A stretch of 64,000 nt of DNA, taken from contig NC_056550.1 of NCBI RefSeq assembly GCF_910596095.1, positions 12,460,501-12,524,500 of the forward strand, read 5' to 3'. The notes under the pieces were generated by a model. That model was given only the letters and a program-made list of their open reading frames with translations. It ran no database searches and was not told the origin of the DNA. The stretch comes from Thunnus maccoyii. Its lineage: Eukaryota; Chordata; Actinopteri; Scombriformes; Scombridae. The translations under genes were made by a program, and so were the position numbers. Shown here piece after piece: positions 17,601 through 27,300 of the stretch (its first letter is position 1; every line of letters starts with the position of its first letter).

Positions 17601-19694
17601 TAGTTTCTCCTTATGTGTCTCCACAGCTTGTCTGCACTGTTGTGACAGGGTTACTCCACTTCTTAGTTATTGCAAGTTTTGTGTGGATGAAGCTGGAGGC
17701 CCTACAAATTTACCTGCTGGTCCGAAGGCTCTCCAAGATGCAGGTCATCCAGAGCGAAGGCCTCCCCTGGCCGCTTCTTTATCTGATTGGCTACGGTGTT
17801 CCATTTGTGATTGTGGGTATTTCTGCATTGGTGTACTCTGATGGATATGGTGCCACTGAGGCAGGGGTGTGAGTAGGACAAACAGTGATACACAGAATGA
17901 TCAATGTATATGTATTTAAATGGAATATTACTTAATAATAAGACTGGATAATGGTGTGTAATGTGTGATTAAATTTCAGGTGCTGGCTACCACAAAAACT
18001 TAACTTCAAATGGGCTTTAACAGGACCAGTGATTACTTTGCTGGCTGTGAGTATATTAGTGTTTCATACTGTGGAATCTTTATCCCACAGCAGTGATGCG
18101 CGGATCACAGTCATATCTGCGGGCACAATGATTAATTGGCGGATCGGTTGGGGCCGAGTCATAAAAATTAACATTCTGTTTAATAGCAGATGGGTTGCAG
18201 GTGGATGAAATAATACATCATTAATGAGGAAAATATTAATCACATTCACTAAAACGTGAACATATTTAAAGCTTCATTTTTTGTCAGGCATGAATTAGCA
18301 GACTAGACTCTTACTACGCCAATTGTGGGGTCTATTTGTCTTAAGCAGCAATGGAGGCAAAGAAAAGATCCAAGACAAAATTAAAAAAGGAATTGAAAAC
18401 AAAGAAAAGGAAGGGCAGAAAAGTTCAGTGTGGGAGCAATTTAGTGAAATATTTAACCATGACGAGTCAAATGCTGGGTGCATTATGTCATATACGGATA
18501 AAAGTGGGAAGAGGCTTACAAAAATACTTTTTTGTTGTTACAATAAGTGTTCAATAAACTACCTTATGAAGGAGGTCCCCACACCGAGTCTTGAACTGGA
18601 GTCTCTCTCGGATCATAGACGACTGCGCTGATTACTGAGCTAAAACTTTACTCATCGCCTCATTGCAGACAGACCTCTACATATTTATACACCCATAACA
18701 CAGAGACAGCACATCATGTAAAGTGTAGGGAGGAACTTCAACTTTAAATAAATGTTTATTTACAGCCAGTGTAATATGTTAGCATATCATCACACTTACA
18801 TATTTCCCACTGAGAAATAATGGTACTGTGTGATCGGATGCGGGCTCTAAATCGGAGAAAATAATTCATTCAGGTGGGTGGTGGGTGGATGATTTATGCA
18901 TACATGCAGATTCGGATGACATCAGAGCTGCTCCGTGCATCACTATCCCAGAGTGTTAATGTTCAAATTGTTTTCTTAGTGGAATAAATGGGTCAAACTC
19001 ACTCTAATTATGTCTCTTCTATCAGCTTAACTGCATCTTGTTCTGTGCTACTTTATGGACTCTGAGACCCACTTTGGCCAACATGAGGAGTGAGGTCTCG
19101 CAGTCCAAAGACACAAAGTGAGTGTGTGTGCTCTCTGGTTTATTTCTCTCTTAATAAATAGTTAATAAATGATACTAATGGTGAGTGATTTTAATTGACA
19201 ATTGTATACATTAATATACATTAATGATAGAAACAGAAAAAAAATCCTTCTGTCTTTTTGTTGGCAGGTTGATTATGTTCAAGATCCTGGCCCAGTCTGT
19301 CATAGTGGGTTGTAGCTGGATTCTAGGCCTGTTCCAGTTTAACCTTGTCTTCCACGTCCTCTTCATAGTTCTCAACACTCAGCAGGGCACTTTCCTCTAC
19401 ATCGTCCACTGTCTGCTCAACAAGGAGGTAGACTCACTCCGCTCTCCTTAAGCTGCTCTCTTATACATGTTGAATTCATATAGTACTGCCACGACCACTG
19501 TTGTCACTACTACTGATAACAACAACAGCTCTCTGTCTTTGAGATAGTGTTTTCTTGTGTGTTTAGTAGAAAGAGAGTGTCACTATGTCTGCAAAAAAGT
19601 ACAACCTAACTCTAAAGTGGTTCTATTTCATTGTATTTTCTAGGTCAGAGCGGAGTATGCGAAATGGTTGACCTGTTCTTTCAATAAGAACTGA
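11612..19694 (+). CDS. Adhesion GPCR, ADGRE (EMR/CD97)-like, with D8C domain; copy A
   Basis: Predicted cell-surface receptor, about 873 aa. Exons: 11612-11645, 12132-12170, 12264-12632, 12798-12926, 13102-13248, 13388-13513, 14655-14801, 14914-14951, 15286-15366, 15826-15855, 15952-16114, 16217-16330, 16685-16860, 16941-17153, 17248-17451, 17627-17868, 17980-18046, 19026-19117, 19268-19427, 19644-19694. Phases agree throughout. Order: signal peptide MLNCCAFSFLLG; a uromodulin/GP2-like D8C domain in one exon (GSCDGYTNITEPWRN to LCPGGFYVYKP); one short EGF; three calcium-binding EGFs (DIDEC or DINEC starts); a GAIN region; the GPS with CSCSHLSSFALILQIGE, where the family cleaves between L and S; seven membrane segments (first ICVIVGLFFFALAILTFLLF). 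Cysteines before TM3 (LVCTVV) and in loop 2 (GVCWL) can form the usual disulfide. The tail ends early at KWLTCSFNKN compared with copy C. Subfamily is by resemblance; the ligand is unknown. Confidence 0.9.
15530..15640. repeat. Dispersed teleost repeat in receptor A intron
   Basis: Contains the phrase caaaatttcatggcaatcca, which I recall as widespread in fish introns; a related fragment sits at 54170-54245. No coding sign. Family name not known to me. Confidence 0.4.
18091..18945. mobile_element. Non-autonomous hAT-type DNA transposon in receptor A intron
   Basis: The left end CAGTGATGCGCGGATC and the right end read in reverse (TAGTGATGCACGGAGC) form imperfect terminal inverted repeats. They are flanked by 8-bp target duplications TCCCACAG (18083-18090) and TCCCAGAG (18946-18953), the hAT hallmark. 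Inside, a plus-strand frame from about 18350 includes SSVWEQFSEIFNHDESNAGC, resembling a BED zinc finger start (VWxxF...C) of hAT transposases. The second C/H residues and the catalytic part are missing, so it cannot move itself. It sits in the intron between the TM5 and TM5/TM6 exons and does not disturb splice sites. Confidence 0.8.
18570..18645 (-). repeat. tRNA-like segment inside the hAT element
   Basis: Read on the minus strand it has an A-box-like TAGCTCAGTAATCAGCGCAG and a B-box-like AGTTCAAGACTC about 35 bp later, as in tRNA-derived SINE heads. A second copy lies at 28495-28565 in another element. The spacing resembles a tRNA, but stems look decayed, so it is not called a tRNA gene. 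Confidence 0.45.
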
Positions 19695-19827
19695 GAAGAA
19701 GGATCTGTGGTGAGTTTTTAGAAGACAGTGAAAAAAATTAAGTTAATGATTTGTGTAATGTTGCATGCAACTCCACCCCCCTATTTTAATGGCGTATGAA
19801 AAGAATATGATCAATGTATTTCAACAG

Positions 19828-19905
19828 AAAGATGTACCATCATTCTCTGAGGACCTGGACAAAGCTGAGGAAGAGACACACAGTGGGAAAAACAAAGATG
19901 GTTAA
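19828..19905 (+). pseudogene. Unused last-exon relic of receptor A tail
   Basis: After an acceptor (tcaacag) this 26-codon frame reads KDVPSFSEDLDKAEEETHSG and ends in TAA. It matches the last exon of copy C (EKDAPSVSEDLDKPEEQTDQ). In copy A the preceding exon runs in frame to a good donor at 19709/19710 but carries TGA at 19692-19694, so this tail would be untranslated unless the stop is bypassed. It may now be spliced 3' UTR. Confidence 0.7.
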
Positions 19906-21950
19906 TGATGATGAAATGACTATGACAGAAGAGAGATAGAAGACAATGAAGATGAATGAAAGCCATGTCCACTCTGAACCATCATATGTCATTATTTTAT
20001 TATTGTTGTTGTCATTAAATGTATATGTGTATGACTGCTTCTTTGTACTATTAATTATTGTGCCATTTTCTGATGTTCACTTGGAGACAACAGAAAAAGC
20101 TTTTAACAATGCAGAAAATACTATACATACTATACTATACTACTATACAAAGTCATCATTATTTCCATTGTATAAACCACTTTTTCCATCATCCAGGAAT
20201 GTGAACTGCATAGGCATGTCAGTATGTTGCTTTTTGGACAACAGCAAGAAAAATATCAACTACTGATCTTTACATTGCATAGATGCATGTTTTTGACAAG
20301 GCTAATAGCTACTTCCGTGATGTTCTTTCAAATAGCTAAAATCAGATGTCCATCCTTTCCGACTACAACTGTTTCATCTGTTACACATGGAATTGAAATG
20401 CTTTCGCTAACATCAGTGTAAAGGAAAGTTACTTGTTTTTACTCTGCGTAGCACAAGTGGGTTGCTTTGCATTCATGTGAACATACTGTGATCTGGTAGG
20501 CAATTCCCATGTTTCCCAGACAAAGAGTGCAGGAGTGTTTTCTCATATCTCTGAATAAATGCTCCAGATCTGTGCTATGAAAACCCACAGTATTTTTGTG
20601 AACTCATTTGTATAGTTTGTATGATTTGTCTATTGTGTTGTTTTGAGTCAAAATTAAACTTTTGAGTTCTTCCAGTTATTCATAGAAATGTTTCCAATAT
20701 TAATAAATAGGCATCGCACCTTTTCTCATGTAGTATGTATATACTATATGTACCATGTATATACTTTATGTGTATATAGTATATGTATCCTATACTTCAG
20801 CTATGAGTTCTGTGGTATTCTGTATATAAATGTGTGGCAATAATTTCAGATGTTTTTGACCTGACCTGAAAGATGCAACTCAAGCTGTGTTCATATTATT
20901 GCAGAAAAATAACTTTCATGTGCACTCATAACTAACCAAAGTAAAAAAAACAGCTGGTGGGTAAAATATCAGCCCTCACTCTCAGATCTCACTACTGTGT
21001 TTATTGCAGCCTGTGAGTCTTTGAAAATGTCATTTCATTCGCAAAACAGATCAAAAGGTTAGAAAACTTGCAAATAGTTAGAAACTAATGGTAAGGCTGC
21101 CTCAATCTCCCCAAGAATCCTGTACTGAGCCAAGCAAACAGCACTTGCAGTGCAAGAGTCTTGTTTTTCTGTTAAAATGTGAACATGGCTTTAATCAGAA
21201 ATTTATATAAACTGTGTGGTGTGAGGCCATATATAGTGTGTAGGTGCCCCTTTCTAATCACTATTTCCTTTTTTATGGTATACCAGATATATGTAAATTT
21301 CCATAAGCTACTTGCAGACAGGGAGCTGGTGCAGCCTCCACCTCCATTGTTTCCAATATAAAAACAATAGCAAAATTGTGAATCAGTAAAAAAATTGAAT
21401 GCATTCCAGATGACTTGTCACAAGGAAAGCTGGAAGAGTTAGGGAGAGAGAACTTATCGAAGTGTTAAATGGTAAGAGAGTACGACTCTGACAAACTTGA
21501 ATCCGAATTGACAAACAGGCTGAAAGTAGAATCAGAAAAGGACACTGAAACAATGCTGTAACACAACATAGCATGGGGGTCATGTGGAACCTACATACAT
21601 CAATTACACACCCTTTCCCAACCTTTCAAGCCTAAAATGGATGCACCGTCATGCATCACAACACATCAATGTTTTTTCCACTGTTAGCATATGTTATTAA
21701 AAGAGCTGTTTGGTGGCTGCAGATTTCTCTTCCCTCAGCTTGGCTCACTTTTTTTCATATTATGAGTCAGCAAGTTTGCATTCTTCACACTTGTACTATT
21801 CCTTTTTAAAAGCAAGTTTTGATTGCTGTGCTCATAAAATTTATAGGTATACCACAGTGAGGACTGGCGTCCTTCACAATTTAAGTGGAACCTGTTCATG
21901 CCTCCTCTGATCTTGTCTTTTGCTTTGTTAATGAGGAGGCCTTTAATACC
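19906..21950. other. Intergenic DNA between receptor copies A and B
   Basis: No exon found. AATAAA at 20554-20559 and nearby A-rich strings could end the copy A transcript. Around 20730-20800 is an AT-rich stretch of near-palindromic TATATAC/GTATATA units. The rest is featureless to me. Confidence 0.45.
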
Positions 21951-21962
21951 ACGTGTTTATTA

Positions 21963-21970
21963 ATTTGCAT
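21963..21970 (+). promoter_or_regulatory. Octamer motif ATTTGCAT upstream of receptor B
   Basis: A perfect octamer 115 bp before the copy B start codon, followed by a GTGCAAATTTT string near 22010, the layout seen at copies A and C. The preceding text (aggcctttaataccacg) also matches the copy C flank (aggccttaaacaccacg). Confidence 0.5.
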
Positions 21971-22077
21971 TGTTTTTTTTAACCAAACCTTTTATAACCA
22001 AATTTTGGTGCAAATTTTACAATCTAAATCTCGGATACTCAGAACTGATCTGCAGATTTGACGTGGGATCTGACACA

Positions 22078-23123
22078 ATGAACTGCTGTGCCTCACTTCT
22101 TTTGGGTGAGTGAATTAATATTTTCATATAATTGATGCGCTAGTATTTCCAAACTTATTAGCTGAGAGTACTTTATTAGACTAGTTCCCAGAAAATTAAA
22201 AATTTCAATTCAAAAGGTACTATCAATTTTCAGTTTGTAATAAGTTTTTGACAGGAGAAGCAACATCATTTAGACGTGTTTTATCAAAGTCTTTTTTAGC
22301 TTCTAAAGAGATATATGTTATGTAGGTAAATCATTAGAATCAGCTTTTATTACATGAGTCATGTTTTGTTCATTTTAGACAGACATTACTACTAGCACAT
22401 TAAAAATTAATTATTTATTACTCTGTGTCTTTCAAATTTACTCTAAATCTGCATTTCAACATTTTTTAAAAGTTTGTCTTTTGCTGATATTTTTAGAGGA
22501 GAAAGAATGTAAGCTGTATAAATTTAAAAAAAGTAGAGATGCAATTGTTTTCAGGATATTGCTAACCTCTACGCTATTCTTATTTTCTACAACTCTCCAT
22601 TGGCTCTGTTTTGTTTTTTAGGTTTACTCATCATCCCTGTAACTAGTGCTTTCCCTCCTGGTATGAAAGATGTTTACTTGCAGATAACACACAAAAAGCT
22701 TGTAACTGAGGGTGAAATAACCATTAATTGTTACCATTATTTGCCTTCATGCAGGTTCTTGTAATGGATATACCAACATAACTGAACCATGGCGCAACCG
22801 AGACTTTACATCAACTTCCTTCACTGGCTTTCCTAAAGATGATAAGAATCTTCTTAAAAAGTGGTGGCGCTTCATAGGGATCGGTGGAGACAGAGTTGTT
22901 TCAAGCTATTTATCAAACAATCGTGGTGGCACAAACTACATGATTTATATTCCATTTTCATATCCAACTACAGAGTCGGTGACCCCAACAACAGAGACTG
23001 CATATCGTCATTGTGATGGGTGTTCTGGTAATACTTTTTTAGTGAGTTTGGCTCTGTGTCCTGGAGGATTCTATGTGCACAAACCATTAGGTCACCCAGC
23101 TAGCAACATGGGATACGTGACTT
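22078..23123 (+). CDS. Partial receptor copy B: signal peptide plus D8C exon only
   Basis: Three exons match the first three of copies A and C: 22078-22105 (MNCCASLLLG), 22622-22660 (GLLIIPVTSAFPPG) and 22755-23123 (D8C domain, 369 nt as in A and C). Every splice site and phase is kept and no stop interrupts the frame. No EGF, GPS or membrane exon follows before copy C begins at 24320. The D8C lacks one cysteine: A has WGCYKG and C has SSCISN, where B has SSYLSN. The donor phase would let exon 3 splice into copy C exon 2, 3 or 4. It may be a dead 5' duplicate, a short secreted D8C protein by read-through, or an alternative 5' end for copy C; RNA is needed to choose. Confidence 0.65.
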
Positions 23124-24200
23124 GTGAGTAGTTATTAATTGTTGTAATCCTGTGTTTTTAATTTCCCTTTCAACATATAAATCTCGATTTAATGAAAATT
23201 TGAGAAATAAGCATGATGTATTCATATGCAATAATCTTCAAAAGTGACATCCCAGGTGTTGCACTGAATACAGTGAAAGCCATGTGAAATAATGTGGTGT
23301 AAAGTATGTGTTTGGTGTGATGGATGGGTCAGTACAATTCTGACAACCTCGATTCAATTCCTTACTTACAATAAGGGCCATATGGATGTCAATGATGTTA
23401 ATTAAAGGTCTTAACATTGTACCTTTCAGACATTATGTGTCTGATTTGGCAGTTTGTATCTGTGGAAATTGGGTATATTGATTACCCAGTAAGACTGAAG
23501 TGCAACAAACTCTGTGTATGAAAGTGGTTTTGTGTCCTCATCAATCAAGTCTTAGAGAACACTGAAAGTAGAAAGTCAGATATGTGTTTAAATCTAATTG
23601 TGAGAGTTGCTATATTTGGCGTTGTTGGCTGTGAGCGTCATTACTGATCCATTTTATTGTTGCTACACTGTAGATGGATGGATGTAGATGAATTTCATTC
23701 ATTCCCACCAGTTAGGAGCTGACAGGCTGTTATCAACTTTAAGATTATGGGGCGGAAATATCTTTAAAATAAATAGCAAACATTGTAAACGTGTGCAAAA
23801 ATGTATGTTGATTGCATCTCAGGTGAGTGGCCATAAATGAAGACCGAACGGTCAATGCTCAAACTCTTTAGTATGACAAAACAACTTGGATAAACTGAAT
23901 GCCACAAGCAGTAATGTGGTAAAAAAGTAAAACTTTGAAGTTGATTCATTTGAACACATGCCAAAAGATACTACATGATACTACATAGAAAATAGACCTG
24001 TACCAACATTATTTGTACAATACAGATGTGACACAATCAAAAAAATTACACAAAAATAAAGGAAGCATCATCAGTTTATTAAACTTTTGTACCACAATTG
24101 CAGTGCTGATAATAGAGGTGCTTAGTAACCGCCAGTTTCTTTTTCCTCCTCTCCTATTTCCTTTTTCTCTGTTATTAAAGAGGCCTTAAACACCACGAAC
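23124..24200. other. Spacer between copy B and copy C
   Basis: No EGF-like or other exon is visible on either strand. The end (24181 onward) is the duplicated promoter of copy C. Confidence 0.5.
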
Positions 24201-24206
24201 CAGTGA

Positions 24207-24237
24207 ATTTGCATTGGGTTTGTTTTTTCATTTGCAT
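24207..24237 (+). promoter_or_regulatory. Two octamer motifs upstream of receptor C
   Basis: Perfect ATTTGCAT at 24207-24214 and again at 24230-24237, 113 and 90 bp before the copy C start codon. A GATGCTGTGCAAATTA string follows near 24260-24276, as in copy A. Function as a POU site is inference. Confidence 0.5.
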
Positions 24238-24319
24238 TAGCGCTTTTAAAAACAATTTTTGGATGCTGTGCAAATTAGACGATGTAGACCTGAGAGAGTC
24301 ACAACTGATTTGACGCGTC

Positions 24320-27300
24320 ATGATGAACTACTGTGCCTCGTCACTTCTCCTGGGTGAGTGAATTCATGTTTTCATATAGATGTAAGTATCCCCAAAAGTA
24401 TTAACTGTGTTAAGTAGTATAGTTAGTTTGTTACTTCTGACAAGATTTAATTCCAATCAATAAATTATATTCTTATGATTAATGTGTTAATATTCATTTT
24501 AGAAAGACATCACTGATATTTCAAGGAACCTTTAAAAGTAATATAACTTGGCAGGTTCCTCTCAAATTTATTCTAAATCTACAATTTTTTAAATTGATAT
24601 TTTGAGATGATTAATCTATTCTTCTCATTTGGGGTTGAAAAATACATCACCAAAGTTTTGAAAAGTTCCAAAGTTTTTCAGGGCACTGACAACATCTCCT
24701 TGACGCTTCATTGTGTCTCTTTTCATTAGGTTTACTCTTCATCCCTGTCACTTGTGATTTTCCTCCTGGTACGGATGACTTCCACTTATATACAGACAAC
24801 AACAAAAAAACAGCTAGAAACAAAACAAACAAACAAACAAACAAAAAACTAGCAATGGGTGAAATCACCATCAAATTATATTTAATGTTATTGTTTCCGT
24901 GTTCATTGCAGGTTCTTGTGATGGATACACCAACATAACTGAACCATGGCGCAACCGAGACTTTACATCAACTTCCTTCACTGGCTTTCCTAAAGATGAC
25001 AAAAATCTTGTTAACCATTGGTGGCGCTTCACAGGGATCGGTGGAGACAGAGTTGTTTCAAGCTGTATATCAAATAATCATGGTGGCACACATTATTCGA
25101 TTTATATTCCATTTTCATATCCATCTACTGAGTCGGTGACCCCAACAACAGGGACTGCATACGCTTATGTTAGTTACTGTGCTGACAGAGGTTTTTCAGT
25201 GAGTGTGGCTCTGTGTCCTGGAGGATTCTATGTGTACAAACCATTAGATCACCCATATACTCCTCTGGGTTACTTGACCTGTGAGTAGCAGCCAGCTCTT
25301 GTAATCCTAAACTGTTGTAATCTTGTGCACTAACTTGTTAAAATTGTATCTTACCCAAATTAAGCTGATAAACCCTTCACAATAGTTGGGGCCCAGGCAA
25401 TGGTGTTTACCTCATCCCGTCATCCTGGAAGATGCTGCAAGTTACTTGAAATTTCACTGCCAGAGGGGCAAAGCTAGGGCTGAAAAGCTCAGGAAAAAGA
25501 AGTTAAAATCCCCCAAAACAGGAGCAACCAAATGCTTCAAAATAGCTAGTTAATGCATTTGGCGCTAAAGACAACAGATATTAGAACCAGAGAATCAGAG
25601 CGGATTCAGGACCACAGCTCCCAGTGAGACTAGTGGAGACACCAGTCAAGGTTTTACAGCTGTGGTGGTTGGCAGAAGACAACAGGGATAAGCTAGTATG
25701 GGTTTAGTAAGGAAGTTATTTGGCTGTTTTCTGCTCTGGTTTCAACAGAAATTTTAAGACGATAATTAACCAAAGTACACATACCAAGTATTTTGTCAAT
25801 GTGATTATTATTGCTGTACTGTTTAGTTTAATCTTACTCTAATGCTTGCAGTTATTATAGAAAGAGTGTAAAATACATGTAATATAATGCAATGCAAATG
25901 CACCTCAACTTTGACTCTTTGTAGCTTTTATTTTTCAGTGGATCTAATGGCTCAATTAGTGATAATACAAAAAGTAGTTTTCTCAGTGTGTGTGACACTC
26001 AGTGAATTTTCTTTTTTATTTTACAGCTATTTCATTTCTAATGGTTTTGTATATGAAAAAGTTTTTCTGGGTTATTTAAACTGCATTTTCAACTGTCTAT
26101 GGCTACAATAAATAATATTTTTGTATTCATGTCACCTGATCAGTCGTTAATACTTTCTTACATACCGACAGTGACTTTAAACACCTTCACAACCATTCTA
26201 CGAGATGTGTCATTATAATTGCTTTACTTTGAATAGGTGGAAAGAACTGATAAATAAAATGTCTCATATCTGGGCCCACATATGATACAATACCAAAGTT
26301 GTTTTAACTTCTCATACTTAAACATGACAACAGTACTTGGAGAATTGCACAACTCATTTTTAAAATTACATTGTCATAATTTTTTATCTCTGTTTAGATC
26401 ATCATAAGTGTAAATCAGACTCCTGTGGACCACTTGCGCAGTGTAACACTGATGGAGGCTGCACTTGTGTTTCTGGGTATGAAATCCCTCCAAAACACCT
26501 ACCCACAGCAGACTCATATGGTTGTATTGGTAAGTACATTTTATTTCATCTTAAAACTAAGTAGTAAAATGTGTGAATTAAAGTCAAAGTAGTGTAATGG
26601 GAATTATTAGTCACTACTGGGCATGTTGTGGTGGCTAGTATCAATTACAATCTTTTAAATGCTGAACAAACAATATGAGACAGTTGCTGGCTTTAGACTT
26701 TCAAGCTAAAAAACAAGACAAGAAGTTTGCAAATATTTATAAACGATTTGTAGGTAAGAAACTTAAAACTTGCAAACAGGGATATGGTAAATTTCAAACA
26801 ATCAGAATAGCAAGAATGTCTAGGAAGCTACAGAAGTTTACAAAATTAAATTTCAGTATTTTATGGAGAAAGCAGACATAGATAGTTTTTCAACAAAATA
26901 AGAATAGATCTATGGCATCTAGACACCTGCATTACAGTAGGGACTTTGTGGAGAAATGTATAGCATATGCTACAAGCCTTCACAGTTTGTTCAAAGTGGA
27001 CTGTCTTCTTTAAAATCCTGCCCTGCCTATCACTTGACAGACATAGATGAGTGTCAGAAGTCTGGAGGACTTTGCGGTTCTTACTCCAGTTGTACCAACA
27101 CAAATGGATCATACATCTGTTCCTGTCTGGTTGGATACAATGCAACAAATCCAGCATTACCGCCTGGAAATTCCAACCAATGTACAGGTACCACTTAAAA
27201 GATGTCTGTCTCTCTCTGTCTTTGTTGTAATCACATTTATGCAGGTGTTTACATGAGTCTGTTGTTAATTGCTCTTTACAGATATTGATGAGTGCATTGA

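Noticed and set aside
18570-18645. tRNA gene on the minus strand
   Set aside because: A- and B-box-like words are present but stems are poor and it sits inside a hAT element with a sister copy; treated as a tRNA-derived repeat.
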